Assembly (NCBI GenBank): GCA_040389305.1
Contig: JAZKAD010000076.1
Span: 1 to 29,205 of the forward strand
Source: JAZKAD01 sp040389305
GTDB lineage: Bacteria; Pseudomonadota; Alphaproteobacteria; Rickettsiales; Rickettsiaceae
Length of the DNA stretch: 29,205 bases
Reading direction: 5' to 3'
A program made the position numbers and the translations under genes. A model generated the notes under the pieces. It made no database searches. It was given only the letters and a program-made list of their open reading frames with translations, and was not told where the DNA came from. Positions 1-7,688 of this stretch are shown here, piece by piece (the stretch's first letter is position 1; every line of letters begins with the position of its first letter).

Positions 1-94
1 ATAGACAAAGCTAATATTATAAAATAGTGGAGGATATTTTTAATTAGCCTTGCCATAGTTCTATTATTTAAACCAATTATTTTTATAATTATAT

Positions 95-119
95 CTCTCT
101 TGTTATGTTACAGAGAGAG
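95..119 (-). terminator. Weak hairpin downstream of the TPR gene
   Basis: Complementary CTCTC and GAGAG arms with a short inner stem and one bulge lie about 20 bases past the last stop of the minus-strand TPR locus. The minus-strand sequence after the hairpin is AT-rich but has no clean T tract, so a terminator role is only suggested. The rest of bases 1-139 shows no gene I can support. Confidence 0.25.
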
Positions 120-139
120 GAGTTTTTAAAGAAACTGCA

Positions 140-307
140 TTATGCAAAATCTTCAACTATTACACTTTCATCGCCTAAAAGTCGCATTGCAAGATCAGGG
201 TCTGTAGTAGCTACAGTATCATGCAAATGCATTTTTAAATCTGCATCTTCAGGATTATTAAACCTTATGCATAAAAGAGCCTTAAGAGAAAAATTTATTG
301 TGCCCAT
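140..307 (-). CDS. 55-aa out-of-frame tail of the TPR gene (probable frameshifted 3' end)
   Basis: A short minus-strand frame, open from an ATG at 307 to a TAA at 140-142, overlaps the end of the TPR gene by 13 bases. Its translation has the composition of real protein (for example the segments NPEDADLKMHLHDTV and RLLGDESVIVEDF) rather than of a shadow frame. No ribosome binding site precedes the ATG. The simplest reading is that this is the original C-terminus of the upstream TPR protein, now displaced by a one-base loss. The joined product would be about 238 aa. A separately translated small protein is the alternative. Confidence 0.45.
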   Translation of the reverse strand: MGTINFSLKALLCIRFNNPEDADLKMHLHDTVATTDPDLAMRLLGDESVIVEDFA

Positions 308-855
308 AAATCAGAAATTACATCAGAAAGCTGAACAGCGGGGGTTTTGGTTAAAAAATTATTAGCTTCTACGTATTTTCCTTCTGAGAATTTTTTTTCT
401 GCTACCTTCAGTCTTGCGTAAGTCATTTGGTCTTGTATACTGCTTTCAATTTCGTCAGTAGTTGCGTGGTTTTTACTGTCTTCGAATAACCTTATGGCAG
501 ATACATAGCGTCCCGCGTTGAGTGCTTGGGAGCCTTCTTCGTATAACCTTACTCCCCAATTATGCTCTAATATAGCTCTTTGAGTAGTAAAATCATGAGC
601 TGGAAGGCTCGCCATAGCATCGTTAATAGCATTATCTGCATCCTGAAATCTTTCCACTTTAATAAGAGATGCAATAAGATTTTGGTGAGCGGCGGTAAAG
701 TTTTGCACTTGCTCGGGCGGAGAGTCGCGAGTAATACCAGCGTCTTTAAACTCCGTAATTGCTTCTGTGTAGCTCGTCACCGCTTCTGCAAAATTGTTAT
801 TAGTAAATTCTTTATTTCCTTTTTGTAGGCTTTGTAATGCTTTGATAATGGTCAT
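295..855 (-). CDS. TPR-like protein, probably truncated by a frameshift
   Basis: This 186-aa cytoplasmic-type protein is made of helical repeats resembling tetratricopeptide units. Clear candidates lie near residues 10-40 (KGNKEFTNNNFAEAVTSYTE) and 105-135 (EEGSQALNAGRYVSAIRLFE). TPRs are protein-interaction scaffolds; no enzyme motif is visible. An AGAGAG element about 8 bases before the ATG supports the start. It lies 21 bases downstream of the 710-aa gene on the same strand, so the two are probably co-transcribed. The reading frame ends at 295, while a protein-like frame continues immediately afterwards in another phase to 140, which suggests loss of one base near 297-312. Function is unknown; a secreted effector or its chaperone/partner is an inference from context. 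Confidence 0.75.
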   Translation of the reverse strand: MTIIKALQSLQKGNKEFTNNNFAEAVTSYTEAITEFKDAGITRDSPPEQVQNFTAAHQNLIASLIKVERFQDADNAINDAMASLPAHDFTTQRAILEHNWGVRLYEEGSQALNAGRYVSAIRLFEDSKNHATTDEIESSIQDQMTYARLKVAEKKFSEGKYVEANNFLTKTPAVQLSDVISDLWAQ

Positions 856-876
856 AATTTTATCTCTCTATTGTTA

Positions 877-3009
877 TTAAGCTGTTAAACTGGTAGCATC
901 GGGCGTAACTAAGTCGCAACTACCCGTGATACTAACTACATCTTCATCAATAATTTGCGATGCCATAGAGCAAGCGCGAAAAGAGTTAGCGGTGTAAGCG
1001 CTTCCTCCGTCATCATTTTGCATAAGCTGTGCATAAACATCTATAGTTCCAACTTTACTTTTTAATGTTTCAATTAATTTTTTAACTGAGCCAGCTGCGC
1101 AGATTTTATTTGTAGCCGCATCTTCTTCTCTTTCCCAACCGTCTCCTATTTTACGTATAGCCGCAGCAAGTCTTAAGGTCTTTTTAGCCACCACTTCATC
1201 TTCTGAGCAATAAATTTTATCTTTAATTAAAGAAGCGAGTAATTCACACATCATAGAAATTTGCGATAAACTATTCGTATTATCTTCTTGGCCAATGCCC
1301 TTGCATAAAGAGTGTATCCTTAGCAAAGCTTTATTTAGAAATGTGTACTGGTTATTCTTTGAATCATCTACACCATTCTTATCTCGTGCTTCAGTTACCG
1401 CGGGGATAGTTGCGTCTTCTATATAAATTTTTATAGTATGTGGATCCAAAAATTTTATAGCTTCTGACAAAGAGTCGTACCAGTTGATCGGTAGTAATTT
1501 TTGTTCTTGAGTTAGGTATCTTAAAGTATTTTGAGAGTGATATTGAATAGCTTTGGAGATTAAGGAGGTGGTTGAGTTTGAATTATAAGTCCCAGTATTA
1601 ACTCCTTGGGTAAAAAAAACCCTCACTAACTCTACATTGTCTGCGACAGATGCTACATCGTATAAAGTACATCCGTTTATAACACTTTTACTACTGAAAG
1701 CAGCGACTGATTCGTTGATTGCCTTTTTAACATCTGGTTCGTAAATATACCTTGTAGTTTTAGGGGCATTTTCCAGGTGTTCTTTTGTACATTCCTTGTA
1801 CATATTCTGTAATTTATTAGTAGGGCTTCTGACATCTGCAAAAATTAACACATGTAAATAGTCAGGTGCACTTAGTAAAAAAGACTTTTCCGAAGGTGTT
1901 AGAAGGTTTAGGAACTTTTTACTAACCAATTTTTCAGCTAACATCTCAAGTAATTTTTGCTGTATATCTACATGTTCTACATGAGATGTATTTACTGAAC
2001 GGGGAGCAAGAGGAGATGCTTGATGACCGAGAGCGTCTTCAGTTTGTGAAATTTTAGGTCTAGAATCAGGCTCGGTAGCCTCAGTTACAGCTGCAACATC
2101 TCGTGATTCTTGCTTTTGCGGAGTATTTTGCGCCTGAGACCTTGCTTTTGCAATCGTGCATATCTTGTCTAGCTCCGACAAAGCTGGTTCTGAGAGATTT
2201 GAGGGTAAAAATTCTTTCGCAGTTTGATCTATGCTGAGTTTACCATTTATAAATTTTAGAGTTACATCTCGCACAGCTTTCTTACAAGCTTCTAATGTAG
2301 CTTTCTCTATATTTAATATAGACAAAACATCAATTGCAACCTTGTGTGGATGCGCGGCAATTTCGCGTAAATCTACCTTAAGATCGTGATTGGAATCGCG
2401 ATGGTGCACTAGCAATTCTTCTAGAATTTCTTCTGGCTTCGCTAAAATCTCTAAATATTGCTCTGTTGACCATGTAGTGATTTTTGAGAAAATCTCGATG
2501 AGAAATACTTCAAGGCCATCGATATTACCCCGATCTGATTGCGGGTTTTTCGTTTTATATAAATCTACTGCTTTTTTAAAAGAATCGAAGATTTGCTGAA
2601 TTGATACATTTTCTCTTGTAGCAATCGCATCAATATAGCGCGATAAAAATGGGGCAATTATAGGTAATTTACCTTCTATAGCTAAGTATTCGAGAGCGCT
2701 GAAGGATTCGGAGGGGGTTTCAGATGACGCATTAACTTCTAAAGGCGTGGTAGGCTCGCTACTAAACCATCCTCTAAAATATTCCAGAGCAGTAAAAAGG
2801 GGAGTGCCATCGATAACTGATTCGATACTGGAAACTTCTTGAGCTCCGGTAACTTGAATTGCATTAGGATCGAATAATCCAACTGCGCTACCACGCCCAC
2901 CACCAGAAAAATATGATTGCGTACCCCCAGCTATCATTTTTGCAATGAGAGTGATGTCCATTGGGTTTTTCAGCAAAGCTACTTTTAATGATGAATGTAT
3001 TGGCTGCAT
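877..3009 (-). CDS. Large hypothetical protein with ankyrin-like region, candidate secreted effector
   Basis: A 710-aa protein with no signal peptide or membrane segment that I recognise only in general character. The N-terminal half is helical. A polar, probably disordered linker rich in Q, T, S, E and P lies at roughly residues 285-345. A region near residues 440-500 (containing GCTLYDVASVADNVELVRVF) resembles degenerate ankyrin repeats. The C-terminal 100 residues are again helical with an acidic, hydroxyl-rich tail. GAGGT 7 bases before the ATG supports the start. It is the first gene of a two-gene operon with the TPR gene and is preceded by a convincing promoter (3049-3077). Large ankyrin/TPR proteins of this kind in intracellular alphaproteobacteria are often type IV effectors; that is inference here. 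Confidence 0.7.
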   Translation of the reverse strand: MQPIHSSLKVALLKNPMDITLIAKMIAGGTQSYFSGGGRGSAVGLFDPNAIQVTGAQEVSSIESVIDGTPLFTALEYFRGWFSSEPTTPLEVNASSETPSESFSALEYLAIEGKLPIIAPFLSRYIDAIATRENVSIQQIFDSFKKAVDLYKTKNPQSDRGNIDGLEVFLIEIFSKITTWSTEQYLEILAKPEEILEELLVHHRDSNHDLKVDLREIAAHPHKVAIDVLSILNIEKATLEACKKAVRDVTLKFINGKLSIDQTAKEFLPSNLSEPALSELDKICTIAKARSQAQNTPQKQESRDVAAVTEATEPDSRPKISQTEDALGHQASPLAPRSVNTSHVEHVDIQQKLLEMLAEKLVSKKFLNLLTPSEKSFLLSAPDYLHVLIFADVRSPTNKLQNMYKECTKEHLENAPKTTRYIYEPDVKKAINESVAAFSSKSVINGCTLYDVASVADNVELVRVFFTQGVNTGTYNSNSTTSLISKAIQYHSQNTLRYLTQEQKLLPINWYDSLSEAIKFLDPHTIKIYIEDATIPAVTEARDKNGVDDSKNNQYTFLNKALLRIHSLCKGIGQEDNTNSLSQISMMCELLASLIKDKIYCSEDEVVAKKTLRLAAAIRKIGDGWEREEDAATNKICAAGSVKKLIETLKSKVGTIDVYAQLMQNDDGGSAYTANSFRACSMASQIIDEDVVSITGSCDLVTPDATSLTA

Positions 3010-3048
3010 AGCTACCTCTAGGGCTTTAATTTATAACTTAGGGGGCAA

Positions 3049-3077
3049 TATATAACGAATATAAACCCTTCAGTCAA
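3049..3077 (-). promoter_or_regulatory. Sigma-70-like promoter for the 710-aa/TPR operon
   Basis: Read on the minus strand: TTGACT, 17-base spacer, TATATA (or TATATT with a 19-base spacer). It sits about 40 bases upstream of the ATG at 3009. Confidence 0.5.
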
Positions 3078-3369
3078 GATTTATTATGAATCTTTAAGTA
3101 AATTAGGTATAACAAATCCAAAATCTACCATAGGTTAATTCTATTTTCAAGGGTAATATAACTTGAGCTGAATTATGCCTTTAATTTAAGAGTACTTGTA
3201 CAAAAATCAGAGCCAATTTATAGACCCATGATCAATATTAAATAATTTATTACTTAAAAATTATAATTGGTGTTATATATTGAGTTGTTTCTTATGTTAT
3301 TTGAAGATGTCTCTTGTGTGCGCATAATTTAAATGCTGAATTACTTGGAGCATGGGATAACATGACCTC

Positions 3370-3398
3370 TTGACTTTTGTCTCCGCTATTTATAGCAT
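3370..3398 (+). promoter_or_regulatory. Sigma-70-like promoter for fabF-mltG-folD
   Basis: TTGACT, 17-base spacer, TAGCAT, ending 49 bases before the fabF ATG. The -35 matches 5 of 6 consensus bases and the -10 matches 4 of 6. Confidence 0.45.
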
Positions 3399-3447
3399 GT
3401 TGGGATGTTAGTTAAGGGCAATTTAAGCAATTTAATAATGCAAAATT

Positions 3448-4689
3448 ATGCAAAAAAGACGCGTTGTTATAACGGGCCTTGGAGCCATTAGCACTCTAGG
3501 CCTTGACGTACCTTCTACATGGGCGAATATCCTAAAGGGAAAAAGTGGGATTGCGCCTATTAATAAATTTGATGCCTCATCTTTGGCATGCAAGATAGCT
3601 GGTCAAGTTGACTCCTCCTTTAATCCTGAAAATTATATCGAGCCTCGTGACGTTCGCAAAATGGATGTTTTTATCCAATATGGAATAGCGGCGGCTACAG
3701 AAGCTATTGCCGATAGCGGATGGCAGCCCGTCAGCGAAGAAGATTTTCAAAGAACAGGGGTGATGCTCGGGTCTGGTATAGGCGGCCTTAAAGCCGTTGA
3801 AGAAGCGGCAATTGCTTTGCATCAAGGTAGCAGAGTAGGGCCTTATTTTATTGCATCTTGCCTTATCAATCTTTTGTCTGGTCATGTTTCTATCAAGTAT
3901 GGTTATCGCGGTCCTAATCACGCAGTTGCAACTGCCTGCGCTACTGGCGCTCATGCTATTGGCGATGCCGCGCGTTTAATTAAATATGGCGATGCGGATG
4001 TGATGATTGCTGGCGGGGCTGAAGCTTCAGTGACTCTTGTGGGGGTTGCAGGCTTTGCGGCTTCAAAAGCATTGTCGACTGGGTTTAACGATAGACCAAC
4101 AGAGTCTTCGAGGCCTTGGGACAAAGCGCATGATGGGTTTGTGATGGGGGAGGGTGCTGGTGTTATAGTTCTTGAAGAATATGAGCATGCAAAAAAACGT
4201 GGCGCTAAAATCTACGCTGAAGTTGCCGGATATGGACTTGCTGGTGATGCTCATCACATGACTTCTCCTCATCCAGAGGGCAGGGGCGCAATTGATGCTA
4301 TGAAAAACGCTTTAAGAGACGCCGAAACGAGCCTTGCCGAAGTCGATTATATTAATGCCCATGGTACATCCACTCCAATGGGAGATGGCATCGAACTAAA
4401 TGCAGTGCAAAAATTATTTGTAGCAGAAAACCCTAAGCTTTTAATGTCTTCGACTAAATCTATGACCGGACATCTTTTGGGTGCGGCAGGAAGTTTAGAG
4501 GCGATTTTTGCCACTCTAGCTGTTAAAGACAACATCGCTCCGCCAACGATTAATCTACACGATCCAATTGATGGAGTTATGATTGACTTAGTGGCGCACA
4601 AACCCAAAGAACGCAACATGAACATTGTGATGACAAACTCTTTTGGATTTGGTGGAACAAATGCTAGTATCGTTCTTAAAAAGATCTAA
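3448..4689 (+). CDS. fabF: Beta-ketoacyl-ACP synthase II
   Basis: Condensing enzyme of type II fatty acid synthesis that joins malonyl-ACP to a growing acyl-ACP in the cytoplasm. The 413-aa length is normal for the family. The catalytic triad is visible: nucleophile Cys164 in TACATGAHAIG, His305 in NAHGTSTPMGD and His342 in KSMTGHLLGAAG. The Gly-rich C-terminal end (SFGFGGTNASIV) is also typical. The start gives the standard N-terminus RRVVITGLGAISTLG, although no strong ribosome binding site precedes it. The end overlaps mltG by 29 bases, an arrangement common in alphaproteobacteria. acpP, often just upstream, is absent here. FabD, the malonyl-transfer enzyme of the same pathway, lies nearby on the other strand. 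Confidence 0.97.
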   Translation: MQKRRVVITGLGAISTLGLDVPSTWANILKGKSGIAPINKFDASSLACKIAGQVDSSFNPENYIEPRDVRKMDVFIQYGIAAATEAIADSGWQPVSEEDFQRTGVMLGSGIGGLKAVEEAAIALHQGSRVGPYFIASCLINLLSGHVSIKYGYRGPNHAVATACATGAHAIGDAARLIKYGDADVMIAGGAEASVTLVGVAGFAASKALSTGFNDRPTESSRPWDKAHDGFVMGEGAGVIVLEEYEHAKKRGAKIYAEVAGYGLAGDAHHMTSPHPEGRGAIDAMKNALRDAETSLAEVDYINAHGTSTPMGDGIELNAVQKLFVAENPKLLMSSTKSMTGHLLGAAGSLEAIFATLAVKDNIAPPTINLHDPIDGVMIDLVAHKPKERNMNIVMTNSFGFGGTNASIVLKKI

Positions 4690-5677
4690 GGCTTATTTGT
4701 CGGCATTGATAGTATGCATGGTAATTGTTGCTGTAATATTTAATGCCGGTCTGCTCTATCTATCTCTCCCTGGGCCATCAGAGAAGCGACAAAATATTAT
4801 TGTAGAAGAGGGTAGTTCTACGGGGTCTATCGGCAAAATGCTTCAAGACAAGGGTATTTTGCGCTATCCTATGGTTTTTAATTTCTTTGCCAAGTGTTAC
4901 GGTGTTTTAGGGCGTCATCTAAAAAGCGGTGAATATACCATCACAGCGCATGTAACACCATTTCAATTATTTAAAATCTTAGCCTCTGGGCAATCCATTC
5001 TGCATAAATTTACTATACCAGAAGGCGCTACCACTCATGAAATTATTACGAGATTAAAAGCAGAGACCATCCTTAAAGGAGATATTGAGGATGAAGTGAC
5101 GGAAGGAATTTTAATGCCTCAAACCTATTTCTTCTCATATGGCGATACTAAGCAAAAATTGCTAAGCTCAATGAAGAGGTTGATGTCAGAGGCTCTTGAT
5201 AGGCTTATGCCAGAACTATCTCCTAATTCTCCGCTAAAAACCCGCATGGATGTTTTGAACCTTGCATCCATTGTGGAGAAAGAAGCTTATTTAGAAGAGG
5301 AAAAGCCACGCATAGCTGCGGCGTTGCTCAATAGACTCAGGAAAAAGATGAAGCTTCAAGCTGACCCTACAACCATATATGGCATTACTCTCGGTAAGCA
5401 TGCCTTGGGTAGGCTCCTCACTAAATCGGATTTACGGTCGAATTCTTTATATAATACATATTATATCTCTGGACTTCCGCCTTCTCCGATAGCCTGTCCT
5501 AGCCTTTCCTCTATAGAAGCCGTAATTAAACCTCATACTACCAAGGAGCTTTATTTTGTAGCTAATGGGAATGGGGGGCATAACTTTTCTGAAGATTTGA
5601 CGACGCATAATAAGTACATTAGGGAATACAAACAAAAGCTAGCCGCCGCTATGGAAGAAAAAGCGCAGAGCAAATAA
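4661..5677 (+). CDS. mltG: Endolytic murein transglycosylase MltG (YceG family)
   Basis: Inner-membrane enzyme that cleaves nascent glycan strands and so limits peptidoglycan chain length. One N-terminal membrane segment is visible (around residues 13-36), followed by a periplasmic YceG domain. The family signature SIVEKEA, carrying the catalytic Glu at about residue 206, and the downstream LQADPTTIYGI block are present. I place the start at ATG 4661, preceded by GGTGG at 4651-4655, giving 338 aa; an in-frame TTG at 4643 would add six residues. The gene overlaps the end of fabF by 29 bases, implying translational coupling, and folD follows after 22 bases. Confidence 0.95.
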   Translation: MLVSFLKRSKAYLSALIVCMVIVAVIFNAGLLYLSLPGPSEKRQNIIVEEGSSTGSIGKMLQDKGILRYPMVFNFFAKCYGVLGRHLKSGEYTITAHVTPFQLFKILASGQSILHKFTIPEGATTHEIITRLKAETILKGDIEDEVTEGILMPQTYFFSYGDTKQKLLSSMKRLMSEALDRLMPELSPNSPLKTRMDVLNLASIVEKEAYLEEEKPRIAAALLNRLRKKMKLQADPTTIYGITLGKHALGRLLTKSDLRSNSLYNTYYISGLPPSPIACPSLSSIEAVIKPHTTKELYFVANGNGGHNFSEDLTTHNKYIREYKQKLAAAMEEKAQSK

Positions 5678-5699
5678 AATAATATTAAATGGAGTATCT

Positions 5700-6596
5700 G
5701 TGTCTCAAAATAAAAATAAAATTATAGACGGTAGGTTTTATGCAAATGAGTTGCTAGAAATTCTTAAGGGTAGAGTTTCGCGGCTAGCGGCGCAAGGGGT
5801 GATACCAAAACTTGCGGTGGTACTAGTGGGGAGGGACCCGGCAAGCTCTCTTTACGTACGAAATAAAGCTTTAAAGGCTGAATCTATAGGGATGCTATCC
5901 ACTGTTCTTAACTTAGATAACAGCGTCTCAGAAGATCAACTGAGATCTCAGATAGATGCATTAAATAACGATTATTCTACGCATGGTATTATAGTGCAGA
6001 TGCCTTTGCCATCTCATATAAATCCTATGAAGATACTATCGTTAATTAACCCAGCAAAAGATGTTGATGGTTTTCACCCAATGAATGTTGGGAAGCTTTA
6101 TACGGAAGATAGCGAAGGGTTTGCTCCTTGCACTCCTCTCGGATGTATGCACTTACTTAAAAAAACCTTGGGCGGACTTGATGGTCTACATACCGCAGTT
6201 ATTGGAAGATCCCAAATTGCAGGACGCCCTCTGGCTGGGCTCTTAGTTCACGCAAATTGCACTGTAACTATTTGTCATTCTTATACCAAAAACCTTGCAG
6301 ATATAACAAAGCAAGCGGATATAGTGATATCTGCGACTGGAAAACCAGGCTTTTTAACTGCTGAGTATTTTAAAGAATCGGCAGCTGTCTTAGATATCGG
6401 TATGAACATAGTCAAAAAAGACAATAAAGTGAGGTTTATAGGGGATGTAGATTTTGATAATGTTATAGATAAAGTAGACTTTATAACTCCGGTTCCAGGA
6501 GGAGTTGGCCCTATGACTGTAGCTTATTTACTTTCAAACACAATAGACGCCGCGGAAAAAATTGCTCTCAAGAGCTCCATCATTGCGAGTTCTTGA
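5700..6596 (+). CDS. folD: Bifunctional methylene-THF dehydrogenase / methenyl-THF cyclohydrolase
   Basis: Interconverts 5,10-methylene-THF and 10-formyl-THF, feeding purine and formyl-methionine synthesis. The 298-aa length is normal. Visible signatures are Tyr52 and Lys56 of the active-site YVRNK segment, the substrate loop GIIVQMPLPSHI, the KDVDGFHPMN block, the cofactor-binding GRSQIAGRPLAGLL and the C-terminal PVPGGVGPMT. The start is a GTG at 5700 with GGAG at 5691-5694. It is the last gene of the fabF-mltG-folD run and converges on fabD, with a 96-base spacer that shows no clear terminator. Confidence 0.97.
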   Translation: MSQNKNKIIDGRFYANELLEILKGRVSRLAAQGVIPKLAVVLVGRDPASSLYVRNKALKAESIGMLSTVLNLDNSVSEDQLRSQIDALNNDYSTHGIIVQMPLPSHINPMKILSLINPAKDVDGFHPMNVGKLYTEDSEGFAPCTPLGCMHLLKKTLGGLDGLHTAVIGRSQIAGRPLAGLLVHANCTVTICHSYTKNLADITKQADIVISATGKPGFLTAEYFKESAAVLDIGMNIVKKDNKVRFIGDVDFDNVIDKVDFITPVPGGVGPMTVAYLLSNTIDAAEKIALKSSIIASS

Positions 6597-6692
6597 TAAA
6601 GAGAGAGGATCCAGAAAAATAAAAATTATACAAACTGGAGCGCTCTATTGAAATCCTTGGTTTTTTCTCGCGGTGGCGATGCGCAACCACAG

Positions 6693-7646
6693 TCACCTAT
6701 ACTTTTGTATGAACTCGCTTACTTCTATGCAGCTACCAACATTTATAAATCCAAATGCGTGAGGGCTGCGTTTAGCGAGGTTGCTAAGGACTTTACCTGG
6801 GCCTACCTCGATTACATCTATCACTCCTTGAGACGCCATGAAATCCATAGTTTCTCTCCACCTTACTTTTCCTGCAACTTGCAAGACTAGGCATTCTTTA
6901 AGAAGTTCTGGGTCTGAAACGGAGCTTGCCAAAATATTCGTGATAATAGGCAGGGAGGGATTTAATAGCTCCACTTGAGATAATGCGTCTTTCATAGTAC
7001 GCGCAGCGGGCAGCATAAATTCTGAATGAAATGGAGCGCTAACCTTAAGCTTGACAGCTTTTTTGCCAAGGTCTCTAAGAACTATTTCAAGATAATCTAT
7101 AGCCTCTATACTTCCGCTCACTACGATCTGCTCAAGGCTATTATCATTGGCTATTTGGCAGATGCCAATTTTTTGAGCTTCAGTTATTATAAGTTCGAGA
7201 TTTACAATGTTGATACCGAGACATGCTATCATGCCTCCTAACCTAGGTTCGCAGGCTGATTGCATAGCATTACCTCGGATGCGGAGTAATCTCGCGGTAT
7301 CTGAAAGACTTAAGCTTCCAGCGGCGCAAAGTGCAGTATATTCACCAAGAGAATGTCCAGCTACAAAGCTACATAAGTCTTTTATCTCTATATCTAGCTC
7401 TTGTAATAACACACGAAGCGTAGCAATTGAAGTTACCATGAGTGCTGGCTGTGTATTTTCTGTCATTGTAAGTAGGTCATTGTCTCCTTCGCGGCCCCCT
7501 TCAAATATTATCCGAGATAAATTCTGACCAAGAGCTTCATCCACTTCTTCAAAAACTTCTCTTGCTACTTTGAAGTTATCGTATAAATCCTTACCCATTC
7601 CAGCATGCTGACTTCCTTGACCGGGAAAGAGAATTGCTTTATTCAT
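6693..7646 (-). CDS. fabD: Malonyl-CoA:ACP transacylase
   Basis: Transfers malonyl from CoA to ACP, supplying the extender unit used by FabF. The 317-aa length is normal. Visible features are the N-terminal FPGQGSQ, nucleophile Ser99 in GHSLGEY, the RLLRIRG segment carrying the substrate-carboxylate Arg, and the catalytic His207 in APFHSEFM. The C-terminal VIEVGPGKVLSNL block is also conserved. Only 42 bases separate its start from the divergent transglycosylase gene, so the two promoter regions must overlap or extend into the coding sequences. No strong ribosome binding site is visible. Confidence 0.96.
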   Translation of the reverse strand: MNKAILFPGQGSQHAGMGKDLYDNFKVAREVFEEVDEALGQNLSRIIFEGGREGDNDLLTMTENTQPALMVTSIATLRVLLQELDIEIKDLCSFVAGHSLGEYTALCAAGSLSLSDTARLLRIRGNAMQSACEPRLGGMIACLGINIVNLELIITEAQKIGICQIANDNSLEQIVVSGSIEAIDYLEIVLRDLGKKAVKLKVSAPFHSEFMLPAARTMKDALSQVELLNPSLPIITNILASSVSDPELLKECLVLQVAGKVRWRETMDFMASQGVIDVIEVGPGKVLSNLAKRSPHAFGFINVGSCIEVSEFIQKYR

Positions 7647-7688
7647 AATTACATACCGTAAATTTGAATTCTAAATTTTGAGCAGAGT

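Larger units (their letters stand above)
3010..3447. other. Divergent intergenic region between the 710-aa gene and fabF
   Basis: This 438-base AT-rich spacer holds a minus-strand promoter candidate near 3049-3077 and a plus-strand one near 3370-3398. I see no coding frame with protein-like composition, no RNA gene and no terminator in it. Confidence 0.6.

Noticed and set aside
6597..6692. Terminator between folD and fabD
   Set aside because: I looked for a stem with a T tract on both strands and found only short, poorly paired segments.
7207..7527. 106-codon plus-strand frame inside fabD
   Set aside because: Antisense shadow of a well-conserved gene, with no ribosome binding site or family resemblance.
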